Shown one piece after another: positions 22,174 through 35,124 of a stretch of 64,000 nt of DNA (position 1 is its first letter; each line of letters begins with the position of its first letter). Origin of the DNA: Panagrolaimus kolymaensis (Eukaryota > Nematoda > Chromadorea > Rhabditida > Panagrolaimidae); NCBI GenBank assembly GCA_028622995.1, contig JAJQJQ010000002.1, positions 9,796,001 through 9,860,000 of the forward strand, written 5' to 3'. The translations under genes were made by a program, and so were the position numbers. Below the pieces are notes generated by a model. It was not told the DNA's origin. It saw nothing but the letters and a program-made list of their open reading frames with translations, and ran no database searches.

Positions 22174-25100
22174 TCACTCATCTGAACCCAAAGTTAAATA
22201 ACCATAACTTGCAGTCTCGTTTTCAAGAATAGTTCTAAGAATATTTAAAATTTCTTCAAATTTCGGTCTCTCATTTGGGTTTTCTTTCCAACAATCAAGC
22301 ATAAGGGAATAAATTATGTCAGGAGTATCGGTCGGTTTTTCAAGCCTGTTGCCATTTTGAAGGAATTCAACCATTTCTTCATTTGATAAAGCCAAATATG
22401 GGATAGTTCCAAATGAAAATATTTCAAAACATAAAATTCCAAACGACCAAACATCAGATTTTTCTGAGAAAATTCGTTCCGTTAAAGCTTCGAGCGAAAG
22501 CCATTTTAAAGGTAGACGTTTATTTAAGGTTGCTTGATAGGTAAATGATTCATCGCAGTGACAACACAAACCAAAATCAGCTAGCTTTGCAATGTTTCCA
22601 TTGGTGAGAAGAATATTCCTACATGCTACATCACGATGAACCATCATCAAAGAGGCGACATGTTCCAAAGCTTGACTAATTTGCAACAAAATAGAAAAAA
22701 TATTTTTAATTGGCAATATTTCGCCCCGGAACGCTTTTACATATTGAAGCAAATTAGAGCTGGCAAGTTCTGTAATTAATGCAGGAACATCATGATATAA
22801 TGTCCATCCAAGTAATGTAATTATATGCGAATGTGATCCAAGGGTTATAAGTGCATCGAGTTCTCGAACAAATTGTTCAACCTCATCTTGGTCAAAGCTT
22901 GTCGGAACTTTCAATGCCGCGTGGCATTGTTCGTCTATCTGGGTTGCAAACTTTAACTTTGTTTCAATCACATTTGGCTGTATTTTGCATTTTAAAAAAA
23001 CTAAAAAAAAGTTTATAAAAAAAAACAGATTAATGTTTACCTTTATAAACTGTGGCATTTGCACCTTTTCCAAGGATGGTATCAAAATCGATTATTACAT
23101 TCTTTGGATCTATTTGTTTTGTAAGTCGCTCGTCATGGGATAGCTTCACTTCAAGTGGAGACATTTCCATTTTTATTCTTATTGTTTGTTGCAACTCATC
23201 AAACTTTCTTTGATAATATTTTCTTCTAAGACAATGCACAATTATTATAATTATTAGAATAATTATAATTATTAAAGCTGCACCAATAATCCACCATTTT
23301 GCGGTGTCTCCGCCTCTTCCTGGATAAATTGATGTTGGTGAAGATATGGAAGTACCAGTAGTTGTTATTGAAGTCGGTGGAAATGTAGGAGGATCGCCTT
23401 AATTAGTGATATTTAGATATTAACCTTTGTACTTTAAATATTTTGTTTGCATAAGATTATTTTATTTACTATTCTTTAGTAAGAAAAATTAAAAATACAT
23501 TACTTGGAATCTTTTCAAATTCAATAACATATCCACGATGATATTCCCCATAAGAATTGTTGCCAGCATTATTTAATTCAATGTATATTATTATAGGGTA
23601 AAGTGTTGCAACAAATTCTAATGTTTGGTTTACTTTGTTTACCCTAAAAAAGGAAACAATTGTAAAAGGAATCAAAAATTCTTACTTTTGTAATCCAACT
23701 TGTGCTCCTGTATAAAGATATAATGTTCCATTTGGTGGTAAATCAAAGAATTTTACTTTAAATCGACAAGTCATACCCGCCAGAATTTTTATTGTATTTC
23801 GATCTAAACTACGAAAAGTAGGATCCACAAAAGATTGTGAAGTTAGAATTCCTTTTGTTACATTGTATTCATCATAACCTTCTCCACCTACAACAAAAAT
23901 TAATTAACAATTATTTTAACAAAAGACTTTGATGACTTCGAGCGTTTTCTTTTATGTGTAAAAAAAAATAAGAGAAAAGTTTATTCAAAAAAGAAAAGCC
24001 TCCATGGTTTAAAAAAATCTTTTACTACTTTAAACAATAAATATACCTGTGTAACGCATGCTTATAAAGCTTATTAATGTATTTGGAGGAATTATAAAAG
24101 CGTTTGACAATCCATAAAAAAATAATCTTGACCAAGAACTGACACTTTCATTACTTAAAACCAAAGATGTAAAACTATTATGAAATTAATAACGCTTAAA
24201 AACTTACTTGAATTCAAAAAATGTATCATTAATTTTAACCTCACGAATATCGTTTGATGAATCTGTTGTGTAAAGAATATATTGAAATTTTTCAATGCCT
24301 GGAACAAATTTTACATAATTCATTGAATCAGTCGTTAAGCCAAAATATTGGGATTGACACCAAAAAGAAGCGTTTGCATTCCAATTCAAAACAGTTAAAT
24401 AACAGGAACCATTGTTAGAAGATTTCAATTTAATTGTTGCATTATTTACTGTTACAACATTTTCAAAGGATTCACAATTTGCTGCGTGAACTAAAAACAT
24501 TCTTGGAAAGAATTTGTAAAAATTGTTTTTATAATATTTATCAAACAAACTAATCTTACTTTCTCGCAAACGAAAAAACATTGTAAGATGTGAAGAATAA
24601 TATTCACTTCTAAACAAGGTTAAAGAGTTAGATGTTGATGTGTAATATCGCATGTCATTGTACACATTATGTCGGGGAAGATAATATAACCTAAATATTC
24701 AAATTTTACAATAAATTCGAAATAAAAAAATTTTTAATTATTGCCGCCAAAAACCTTGAAACTTAAAGGGAGTGTACCAGACAACGTTAAAAATCCTTAC
24801 GACGAGCCCCGTTCATTTTCTTCTTCTAGAAGTTTCTGAAAAGATTTTGCACGTAAACAAGCTTATTTTCGCGCTAAGAAAAAAAATGAGCGGGGCTCGT
24901 CGTAAGGAATTTTTAACGTTGTCTGGTACACTCCCTTTAATATTTTTTGTTAAAGTTAATATCGTGTTACTTAAATCTTAACTTCTTCACCACATTAAGC
25001 AGAGATTTTAAATGTAAGATTTGATACTTAAAATTTCATTTTTAGATACTCTTATTGCAGTTAAAATAAATGGAAGTAGGCGAGATGAGATATTAAATTA

Positions 25101-27426
25101 TAAATTAAAAATTACGAACGTATTAATAAAATTGTTTGTTCCATTTGAATCATATAAAAACATAGCATTTAATTCATCACTGTTATCAATTCCTACGACA
25201 AAAAAATCTAGCGTATATTCAAGTGGAGCATTGATAGTAAAAAAAATTAAATCATCATAAAGTGTCAAATCAAGAGTAAACATAAAATCAGAACTTGTTA
25301 AATCAATAATTAGTGGCTTAAGGTCTAGAATTTTTTTCTCTCACAAAAAACTTTTAATTAATTTCGGAGAATTACTATTAATAACAAGCATAGTTCCAAA
25401 TCTTGCATAAGGGGTTGGGTATATCCCGAATAATTTATCATCAGCTTCAAAGTTTATTTCAATGTCATTATTATATTCTTCAAAGATATAGTGGTTAACA
25501 ACTTTAATTTCCGCTGTTATATTTTCAAACATTGTTTGATTTTTATATAATATTATTTTATCAGTTGAGTTCGACCTTAAGTTAAAATTTGGAACTAGGA
25601 TTATCGTTGAGTAAAGTGGTTCTTTAATAAAGAGCTATAATTTTTTTAATCTTTAATTGTTTTATTAGAATAAATGCCTACATTAAAAGAGCATTTCATT
25701 TTACTACAATATCCATCCGAGTAAATGTCATCTAGCACCCCAAAAAAAATCAAATAAAAATCCTCTGTAGATATTGTTTTATTTTGGCTCGAACAAACGC
25801 AAGCTTAAAAATATGGTATAAACGTTTAGTGCGTTTTTTTTTCAGAACTTTATTCCTTTTATTTGAAATTTTTTTTAAAAATAGGATTCCTAGAATTAAA
25901 CAAACTTACAGACCATTTTTCCAGAAACTTTAAATCCTGCTTTAACTAAAGAACCATCAGAAGTAAACTTTAGTGTAGCATTGTTTTCCATTTCATCAAT
26001 ATACCAAAATTCGCTTTGAGTTAAATCGTATTTGTTATTAAGGTTATCAATTGCAACAAAGTTGTCCACACCATCTTCCAAATATCCTTGATAAAATAAT
26101 CGGAAAACTTGTTTTTCTTGAATATTTACTTCTGTTTCACAAACCTTTAAAAGAATTACTTTTGATTTTCTTAAATTTTTTTACCTGATTTTCGCTATAT
26201 CCGTCATTTAAATTATAATTTTTAAATTCTAAATTATTACTATCATCCCAAGATATACTGCAATTATCGTTTATAGTGGGATTTGATGCTACAGCTGTCA
26301 CTATGCCACCGAAACCAATATCACTTGAATAATTATTAGAATTCACTTCGTATTTAATGGAAATATTTGTATTATTAAAATAATAAACTCCTGCTTCGGT
26401 TATTTGAAAATCATCTAAACCATCAGGTATTATATTTAAGCTCGTCGTTTCGTTATTCATTGATAAATCTTTTATATGAACTTTAAACATAAAATCAGCA
26501 GACGTTTCAAAAATCCACGTGCATGTTAAATTTGAATTTAATTGATAATTCTTTACCATATTTGGATAATAATAACTTGAAGCTATCGGAATAATATCAA
26601 GGGTGTTTGAAAAGATATAATCGATTCCGTTCAAAGGACACTCCGAAATAGTGTCTTCTTCATTAATTAAAGAAACTAAAAAATATATATTATTAGAAGA
26701 ATTTGGCTATATTTTTACCAGGCGCATATACGAGGGCTTGAAAGCCTATCCATGCATCACCATAACCAACATAATTATTAATATGAAATTCCATTTCAGG
26801 CGTTTTCATTAATAATGAAAACCATAAAGGTTGTTTATCCCATCTAAAATTTTTTTTAAACATTATAATTTTTAAAAGTGGTATACTTTTTTAAAATATG
26901 AATCCATAATAAATTCTTAGCAAAAAGTAAAAAATTTTATTTTGGTTTAATGTTGCAAATTAAAGGATAGCTTTAGCTTGGGAAAGAATTTAAAATAGTC
27001 AAATAATTTTTATATGTTTTTCTGAATCTCTATTAAAAAAAGCTTATTTACATAATTGGTTTTCTTTCATAGTCAGAAGTATTTGATGAAAGTCCCGTAA
27101 TATCAAAAGAAGAAATTTCACCATTGAAAAATACAAACCATATATTTAAATTTTCATCTGTTCTCTAAAATATAAAATTAAATCAAAGTTGACAGACTTT
27201 TATTTAAAAAAATGAAAAACAAAAAAGTTACTTTAAATTTGTGGTAACATGAAAAATAAAGTCCATTTAATTGTCGGGAAGGATAATTTATTGATTCGAA
27301 TTTTACATATTCACCAGCTTCAAGGATTGTTTCACCAACAATTGTACAATTTATAAGTGACATATTTTTTGTTGGCCCATCAAGGCAAGAGACTGATGTC
27401 ACTATTAAAAAAAGGCTAAAAAACAT
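22174..27426 (-). CDS. CUB-like receptor tyrosine kinase (CUB-RTK 1)
   Basis: About 15 exons encode roughly 1,250 residues, and I could thread the frame throughout. Exon 1 (27426-27232) has the signal peptide MFFSLFLIVTSVSC. The ectodomain is a chain of CUB-like segments: exon 4 (26675-26185) has CPLNGIDYIFSN, SYYYPN, CTWIFE and a closing GFGGIVTAV; exon 5 has GYLEDGVDNFVAIDN; exon 9 has YLPRHNVYNDMRYYTSTSNS. Many NxS/T sites are present. A 30-residue Ser/Thr/Pro stalk and a membrane helix (WWIIGAALIIIIIILIIII) precede the kinase: LGKGANATVYKG, AALK, EVEQFVREL (helix C Glu), HRDVACRN, ADFG, LPLKWLSLEAL, SDVWSFG, RPKFEEI. All catalytic residues are present; LEA/IEA in place of the usual PEA resembles RET-type loops. 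The tail ends YGYLTL. It is a tandem paralogue of the gene at 28340-33738, with a shared 5' flank. Confidence 0.82.
24763..24940. mobile_element. TTAA-flanked MITE in an intron of CUB-RTK 1
   Basis: Inverted arms of about 55 bp (AGGGAGTGTACCAGACAACG... and its complement) with one indel and one mismatch, around a 60-70 bp centre, flanked by TTAA at 24763-24766 and 24937-24940. The TTAA target duplication is the signature of piggyBac-superfamily elements, so this is a non-autonomous piggyBac-like MITE of about 170 bp. The equivalent intron of the paralogue at about 30790-31040 lacks it, so insertion followed the gene duplication or the copy was lost. Confidence 0.8.
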
Positions 27427-28339
27427 TTTTAGGACTTTTACGATCCGTTTTTTAACATTGAAAATGTAGGTATAATGTTTGTAGATTTATGTTTGCTATC
27501 GAAACCATTAGCGAGAGGGAGTTTTAAAATCCAAAATCAATTTCTTAATCGTCTTTAATAACAGCATTAAAAAGCTTTTGCTTCCTTGTGTTTTTTGTTA
27601 CTGAAAAAAATAAGGAATGATAAAAAAAATTCTATAATCCATCTAAATAATTTTTATTTGTTTTTTTATTATTCAGCTCCTGGACTTTGATGCATAAGTT
27701 TGTCAAAATAAAGAAAGAAGATGAAGAAGTTTATCAAGAGTTTTTTTTTCAAAAATTAAGCGTATTATTTGTGCTTTTTTTTTAAAAACCTTGGATTGAT
27801 TATTATCGTTTTATGATATTTTCCTTTTTTGAACATATTCAAAAAAGTGTTTCATAATTTTAAATGCGATTTTAAATTTAAAGATTTTGAGGTCGAATGG
27901 CCCAATTTTTGAAAAAACACAAAAAACATTGTTTTTCTTATTCCTTGAACCACAAATTCTTTTGAAATGTCTTAATTTAAATTTCCTGTGATTGATAAAG
28001 AAGAAGAAAAAAGAGTGAATTGCTTTAAAGAAACTAAAAATTAACGCTTTGATGTCTTTTTAGGTTTATCAACATTAAAATATAGGAAGTGAAGAAAAAG
28101 CTCTACTATGATTTCAGAGAGCAAGGAAATTTTTAAAAACAGCTTTTCCTTTTATTTTCAAACAATTTAAAAAGAATTGATTAGATAAAATATGTTATTC
28201 AACCAAAAACTTTTATGAAAAGAAAAAATTAAAATAATTTTTATTTTGAGAAGCAAAATCATAATAAAACTTTCATAAAAAAAGAATTTAACATTGTAAG
28301 ACGTATGTTTTAAAAATTTTAAATTATAGCAAAAATTCC
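27427..28339. promoter_or_regulatory. Upstream region of CUB-RTK 1, with a block identical to CUB-RTK 2
   Basis: The 140 bp immediately upstream of the start (about 27427-27568; includes TTTGTAGATTTATGTTTGCT and CATTAGCGAGAGGGAGTTTT) is repeated almost base for base at about 33739-33880 before the paralogue. The remainder (27600-28339) is AT-rich with no gene. The near-identity implies either a very recent duplication or conversion, and shared regulation of the two receptors. Confidence 0.7.
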
Positions 28340-31300
28340 TCATTCTTCAGAGCCCAATGTTAAATAACCATAACTTGCAGTCTCGTTTTCAAGGATTGTT
28401 CTAAGATTAATACCAATTTCTTCAAATTTAGGCCTGTCAGAAGGATCCATTTTCCAACAATCCAGCATTAAGGAATAAATGGAATCAGGTGTATTATTTG
28501 GCTTATCCAATCGATTCCCAGCTTGCAAAAATTCAAGCATTTCTTCATTCGACATAGTTGCATATGGAATTGACCCATATGAAAATATTTCAAAGCATAG
28601 AATTCCAAAAGACCAAACATCCGACTTTTCAGAAAATATTCGTTCTGTTAAAGCTTCGATTGAAAGCCATTTTAAAGGGAGTCGTTTGTGAAGACTAGAT
28701 TGATAAGTGAATGATTCATCACAGTGGCAACAAAGACCAAAATCAGCTAATTTTGCTACATTATTTTCTGTTAATAAAATATTTCGACATGCCACATCTC
28801 GATGAACCATATTTAAAGAATTGATGTGTTCCAAAGCTTGACTGATTTGCAGTAAAAAAGAAATAATAGTTTTAATAGGAAGCATTTCACCTCGAAAAGA
28901 TTTGACATATTGGAGTAAGTTTGTGCTAGCTAGCTCTGTAACCAAAGCTGGAACATCATGATATAATGTCCATCCAAGAAAACTAATTAAATGGGAATGA
29001 GTTCCAAGTGTTATAAGAGCATCAAGCTCACGAACAAATTGCTCGACTTCATCGTGATCAAAATTTGTAGGTAATTTTAATGCCGCGTGGCTGTTTTCGT
29101 CGACCTGAGTGGCAAATTTTAATTTGCTTTCAATTAAATTTGATTTGATTGTGCCTTTTAGAAAAACTTAAAATTTAAATTATTAAAGTAGCTAAAAATG
29201 AACAATACTAAAACCTTTATAAACAGTGGCATTGGCGCCTTTTCCAAGAATTGTATCAAAATCGATTATCACATTTTTGGGATCAAGTTGTTTTGTAAGT
29301 CGCTCGTCATAGGAAAGTTTTACTTCCAAAGGCGACATTTCCATTTTAATTCTGATAGATTCTTGTAACTCATCAAATTTTTTTTGGTAGTATTTTCTTC
29401 TAATAAGATATATAATAATAAAAGTAACCATTAAAATTAAAACAACCAAAACAGCACCAATAATCCACCATTTTGCTGAGTTTTCTCCTCCTACTGGATT
29501 ATTTGATGTTGTAGGTATTATTAAAGTGGGTGGAAATGTTGTAGTATCTCCTAAATTAGTAATATTTAGATATTAACAATTACACTTTAAATTTATTTTG
29601 CATAAAGCAATATTATTCTTGGTTTTTTGCAAGAAATATTAAAAATACATTACTTGGAATCTTTTCAAATTCAATAACATATCCACGATGATATTCCCCA
29701 TAAGAATTGTTGCCAGCATTATTTAATTCAATGTATATTATTATAGGGTAAAGTGTTGCAACAAATTCTAAAGTTTGGTTTACTTTGATTACTCTAAAAA
29801 AAGGAAACATTTATATTAATGGAATCTATAAAAAATTTTACTTTTGTAATCCAACTTGTGCTCCTGTATAAAGATATAATGTTCCATTTGGTGGTAAATC
29901 AAAGAATTTTACTTTAAATCGACAAATCATACCCGCCAGAATTTTTATTGTATTTTTATCAAAATTACGAAAAGTAGGATCCACAAAAGATTGTGAAGTT
30001 AGAATTCCTTTTGTTACATTGTATTCATCATAACCTTCTCCACCTACAATAAAAATTGGTTAGTAAAAAAGTTAAGGAAAAAGATAACACTCAAAAAGAA
30101 ATTCAGAAAATTAATTTAAAACTTTTAACAATAATTATACCTGTGTAACGCATGCTTATAAAGCTTATCGTTGTATTTGAAGGAATTATAAAAGCATTTG
30201 ATAATCCGTAAAAAAATAATCTCGACCATTTACTGACACTTTCTTTACTTAAAAAATAAAAGTTGTGAAACTATTGTAACAAAAAAAGGCTTAACAAACT
30301 TAAATTCAAAAAATGTAGCATTGCTTTTAATATCTGGAAGATCGTTTGGTGAACCAGTTGTGAGTACAATTAATTGAAATTTTTCATTGTTTGGAACAAA
30401 TTTTACATAATTTTCCGAATCAGTAGTTAGGCCAAAATAATGGGATTGACACCAAGATGTGGCTGCATTCCAATTCAAAACAGTTAAAAAACAGGATCCA
30501 TTATTGGAAGATTTTGCTTTTATTGTTGAATTATTGTTTACGGTTACAACATTATCAAAGGAATCGCAATTAGCTGCGTGGACTAAAAATTAATTAAGTA
30601 AAAATTTAAATAATTCACGTCTATTTTTAATATATTTATAGCTTAATAAAATCTTACTTTCACGTAATCGGAAAAACGTTGTAAATTGTGGATAATAGTA
30701 TTCATTTCGGAATAAGGTTAGAGAATGAGATGTTGATGTGAAATATCGCATATCACTGTAAACATTGTGTCGGGGAAGATAGTAAAGTCTAAATATAATG
30801 TCACAAATCAAAATAAAAAATTCTTTTAATTACTACAGCAAAAAAATTAATTGAAAAAATTTAATTTTTTTTTCTCGCCCCACGCGCTGCCCAGGTTTAC
30901 ACGGCTGGCGCGAACGGGGCAGCGCGTGGTGCGGCGTGCAACACTGCTAGTAAAATTTAAATAATCGTATTTTATATATTTTTTGCAACCGAATATAAGA
31001 AAAAAATAAGAGAGGTGCCATCGTAAAACTTAAATTTACGAACGTGTTAATAAAATTGTTTGTCGCATTTGAATCATATAAAAATATAGCATCCAGTTGA
31101 TTTTCATTATCACTTCCTACGACAAAAAAAATCTAACGTATATTCATGTGGCGCATTGACAGTAAAAAATGTGGAATAATTATAAAGGGTCAAATCAAGA
31201 GTAAACATAAAATCAGTACTTGTTAAGTAAACAATTAATGACGAGTCGGCTAGAAAATAAAAAATAGTTTAGATAAAAAAACTTTGAGTTTATTTCGAAG

Positions 31301-33738
31301 AATTACAATTAGCGAATCTTGTTCCAAATTCTGCATAAGAAGCGGGGGATATCCCGAAAAAGTTTTCATCAGATTCAAAGTCTATTACAATATCGTTATT
31401 ATAATTTTTGAAGATATAATGGTTAACAACATTGGTTTCCGCTGTTAGAGTTTCAAACATTGTTGCATTTTTATATATTTTTATTTTATCATTAGAGTTC
31501 GATCTTAATTTAAAATTTGGTGCTAGCATCACCGTATGATATGGTGTATTAATTAAGAGCTACAAATTCTTGAAATTCTTAAGTTTAAATTAAAATAAAA
31601 GCCTACATTAAAGGAACAATTCATTTTACTACAATATCCCCATGTATCATCCATCACTCTAAAATATATCATCTCCGAAGATGTAGTAGATATTGTTTGA
31701 TTTTGAATCGAACACTCGCAAGCTAAAAAATATAATCATTTATTAAAATTTTTTGTCGAACTTCGTTATATTTTTTCAAGAAAATTGTGAAACCAAGAAT
31801 TAAACAATCTTACAGATCATATTTCCAGAAACATAAAATCCTGCTTTAATTAAAGAACCATCAGAGATAAACCTTAGTGTTACATTGCCTGCTTTCTCAT
31901 CAATAATCCAATTTTGTTTTTCAGATATCTCGTAAGTGTTATTAAAGGTATCAACTGCAAAAAGTTTATCCACTCCATCTTCCAAATAACCAGAATAATA
32001 TAATCGGAAAGTTTGATTTTCTTGAATGTTTATTTCTGTTTCACAAACCTATAAAAATATAATACCTTTGATTTTTTACATCATTTTACCTGATTATTGC
32101 TATATCCGTCATAATCATTGTCATTTTCAAATTCAAAACTATATTCATTCCCAGAAGATCTATTGCAATTATTGTTTATAGTGGGATTTAATGCTACAGC
32201 TGTAACTATGCCACTGAAACCAAAAACACTTGGATAATTATTAGAATTCACTTCGTATTTAATGGAAATATTTGTATTATTAAAATAATAAACAACAGGT
32301 TCTTTAATTTCGACATCTTTTAAACCATCAAGATTTATATTTAAGCTCATCGTTTCTTCATTCTTTGTTAAATCCTTTATATGAACTTTAAACATAAAAT
32401 CAGGTGGATTTCGAAAAGTCCACGTGCATGATAAAGTAGAATTTATCTGTTTATTTTCTACTCTATTTGGATAATAATAGCTTGAAGCTATCGGAATAAT
32501 ATCAAGGGTGTTTGAAAAAGTGTAATCGATTTTGTTCAAAGGGCATCCCAACTTGTTGTGCGGATCTATAATCGAAGAAACTTATACAAAGATATAATAT
32601 AAATTATTAATAAAATTTTTACCAGGAGCATATACAAATGCTTGAAAGCCAACCCATGCTGATGGGCTAAGATAATAATTTAAATTAAATTCCATTTCAG
32701 GCCATTTCATTAAAGTTGAAAACCATAAAGGTTGTTTATCCCATCTTAAATTTTTAACATTAAACGTTTTTCAATGTGATATTTATTTAAATTAGTTGGA
32801 GGAGAGAGGGAGGAATTTAAAATAGTCAAAAAAAATTTATTTTGTTTTTCTTAATTAGCATTAAACAAGCATGGCTCCCGCTATGCTTGATCCCCCATGC
32901 GCTGATATTCCAGCGACATACCCCGCGACATATCTATTTTTCTAGCAAATAAATAAATCTAAAAATTCTAAACTTTCATAAGATTTGGTTCATAAAGATC
33001 CTACGCATCATTAGTTTCTTCCTTAGAAGTAAGCAACCACTCAACACCGCTTCATTCTCATGTAAAGAAAAAAGCAAAAGTTCATTCGCAATAAAACTCA
33101 ACAAAAGAAAAATCATTCCATGCAAATTTTTTTATCATTCCCTTCATTCGCATGAAGAGAGGCCACTTTAAAGCATGGGTAACTCATTCATTAACTGTTT
33201 CGAAAGATGGGGACGTCACTGTCGTATCCCAGTTTCAAAAATCCAATCCAAACATATCTAATACCTTTATGAAAAAACATGATGTGACAAACCACAGACC
33301 AACAAACGGATTTTACAATTACTAAGGGGGAAAAGCTTACTTACATAACTGCTTTTCTTTCATAATCAGAAGTGTTTGATGAACATCCCGTAATATCAAA
33401 AGACGCGATTTCTCCATTCAAAAAAACAAACCACAAATTTAAATTCTCATCTGCTCTCTAAAACATGAGAATTTACTAAAGCCGATAATAAAATACATAA
33501 AGAAAAATAGCAACAAAAAAGTTACTTTTAATTTATGATAACAAGCAAAAAGATTCTGTTCATGGTCTTCTACTTCTTTCGATGCCGTAGAAGGATAATC
33601 CATGGTTTCGAATTTTATATATTCACCAGCTTCAAGAATGGTTTCTCCAACAATTGTACAATTTATAAGTGACATATTTTTTGTTGGACCATCAAAGCAA
33701 AACACCGATGTCAAAATTAAAAATAGGATAAAAAACAT
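28340..33738 (-). CDS. CUB-like receptor tyrosine kinase (CUB-RTK 2)
   Basis: Paralogue of CUB-RTK 1 with the same exon order, about 15 exons. Signal peptide MFFILFLILTSVFCFDG; CUB-like exon with CPLNKIDYTFSN, SYYYPN, CTWTFRN; LEDGVDKLFAVD; C-x-C pair SCECS; YLPRHNVYSDMRYF; membrane helix rich in V/I/L (about 29,460-29,400); juxtamembrane KMEMSPLEVKLSYDERL; kinase with LGKGANATVYKG, AALK, HRDVACRN, ADFG, LPLKWLSIEAL, SDVWSFG; tail SYGYLTL. I checked continuity of the kinase exon upstream of 28945 by hand and found no break. The intron after exon 2 is about 600 bp versus 208 bp in paralogue 1, because of inserted unrelated sequence (about 32860-33300). Catalytically complete by motif. Predicted cell-surface receptor; ligand unknown. 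Confidence 0.8.
30880..30929. repeat. GC-rich hairpin in an intron of CUB-RTK 2
   Basis: CCACGCGCTGCCC (30880-30892) pairs with GGGCAGCGCGTGG (30917-30929) around a 24-nt GC-rich loop. This 50-bp island is over 70% G+C inside an AT-rich intron, at the position where the paralogue's intron holds its TTAA MITE. No target duplication was recognised. Possibly a MITE end or a structured element. Confidence 0.6.
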
Positions 33739-33885
33739 TTTTAGGACTTTTACGATCCGTTTTTTAACATTGAAAATGTAGGTATAATGTTTGTAGATTT
33801 ATGTTTGCTATCGAAACCATTAGCGAGAGGGAGTTTTAAAATCCAAAATCAATTTCTTAATCGTCTTTAATAACAGCATAAAGAA

Positions 33886-34350
33886 AACTTTTGCTTCTTC
33901 AGTTTTTTTTTGTTACTGAAAAAAATAAGGAATGATAAGAATTTCTTTTTAATCTTTCCAAAAAATGGTTTTTTGTTGTTTACTTCAGCTCTTGGTCATT
34001 GATGAAAATATTTATGGAAATTTGAAGAAGTTTATCGAGAGATTTTTTTTATAGCATAGGATATCTTTAATGCATTTATTTTAAAAAAGGTGTTAATCTT
34101 GGAATTATTTTTGTATTTTTATTTTCAGTCGTTTATGTAAAAAATATTAAAGAAAAAGCTTGATAAAAGCTTGGAAAAAGATACAACTGCTTTTAATTTT
34201 TATGAAACTTAACAAAAAAAAAGAAATAGATAATAAAAAGTTTCAAAAAAAAAGCTTGAGTGTTAAAAAAGTTAAACCAAACAAAATGACCTTTTGTTTG
34301 TTAAACTTCAAACGTTTCACCTACATCATATCCAAGCTTCATCAATTGTT
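33886..34350. other. Intergenic stretch, nothing recognised
   Basis: AT-rich spacer between the CUB-RTK 2 upstream block and the lectin fragment. Only short frames of low complexity are present. Confidence 0.4.
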
Positions 34351-34776
34351 GTGAAGGCTTTGTTTATTTTCCTCCCACACATTCTTGCTATGGAAGTGCA
34401 AACATGCGAAATGCTTTAAAATGGCAAGAAGATTTAGAATATTGTGAAAGATTAGATGGAAACTTGGCATCGGTGCATAGCTATGAAGAAGAAGTTTATA
34501 TTAAAAGTTTGCTCAACCATTTTTTTCAGCTTTAATAATGCAATATTTTCAACTTATGTTTATTTTATTCATAACTACATATGGCATGTAATGTATTCTT
34601 TGGATGCTGAGAAAAACTTTAAATGGTCAGATGGCACAGTAGTCGATTATGTTGATTGGACTAAAGGTTATCCAAATCTGACCCAAAGCGGTTGCGTTGC
34701 TTTAGGTGTAGACGGATTTCACGATTTGTCATGCGATCTTCAAATTCCGACATTATGTAAAAAACCGGTATTTTAA
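34351..34776 (+). pseudogene. Partial C-type lectin domain
   Basis: A coding-like stretch reads FPPTHSCYGSANMRNALKWQ, EDLEYCERLDGNLASVHSYE, then after a probable short intron (acceptor TTTTTTCAG near 34530) FKWSDGTVVDYVDW, SGCVALGVDGFHDLSC and a final PTLCKKPVF with stop at about 34774-34776. It matches the second lectin domain of the gene at 51791-52801 (YFYPTYSCYG, LPSIHSFEE). I found no signal peptide or start exon upstream, and the W-x-G core is degraded (HNYIWHVMYS). Best read as a lectin gene fragment at the edge of the receptor cluster. Confidence 0.6.
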
Positions 34777-35124
34777 TACAGTACCATAAAATTAAATAAA
34801 TATCAATTTTATTTTTTAAGAAATGAAATTACTAATAAAAAAATTATTATTAACAAAAATTCTGAATGAAAAAAGTTTTGGTATTCAAAATTACCAAAAA
34901 AGATTATATTTTCCCCTCAAAAAACCGAAGCTAAAAAGTGTGTTTAAGTTGATCGATACTTTAAAAAAATGCGCGTTATCTAAAATTTATGTTTTAAAAA
35001 GCTTGTTTTGATTTATTGCTCAAAAATATATTGATTTTAACATTCTTTCCACAAAAACAAACATTATTGATAAAAGTTTGAATATAAATAACAATCAAAA
35101 ATGGCTACTTAAAATAAAAACAAG

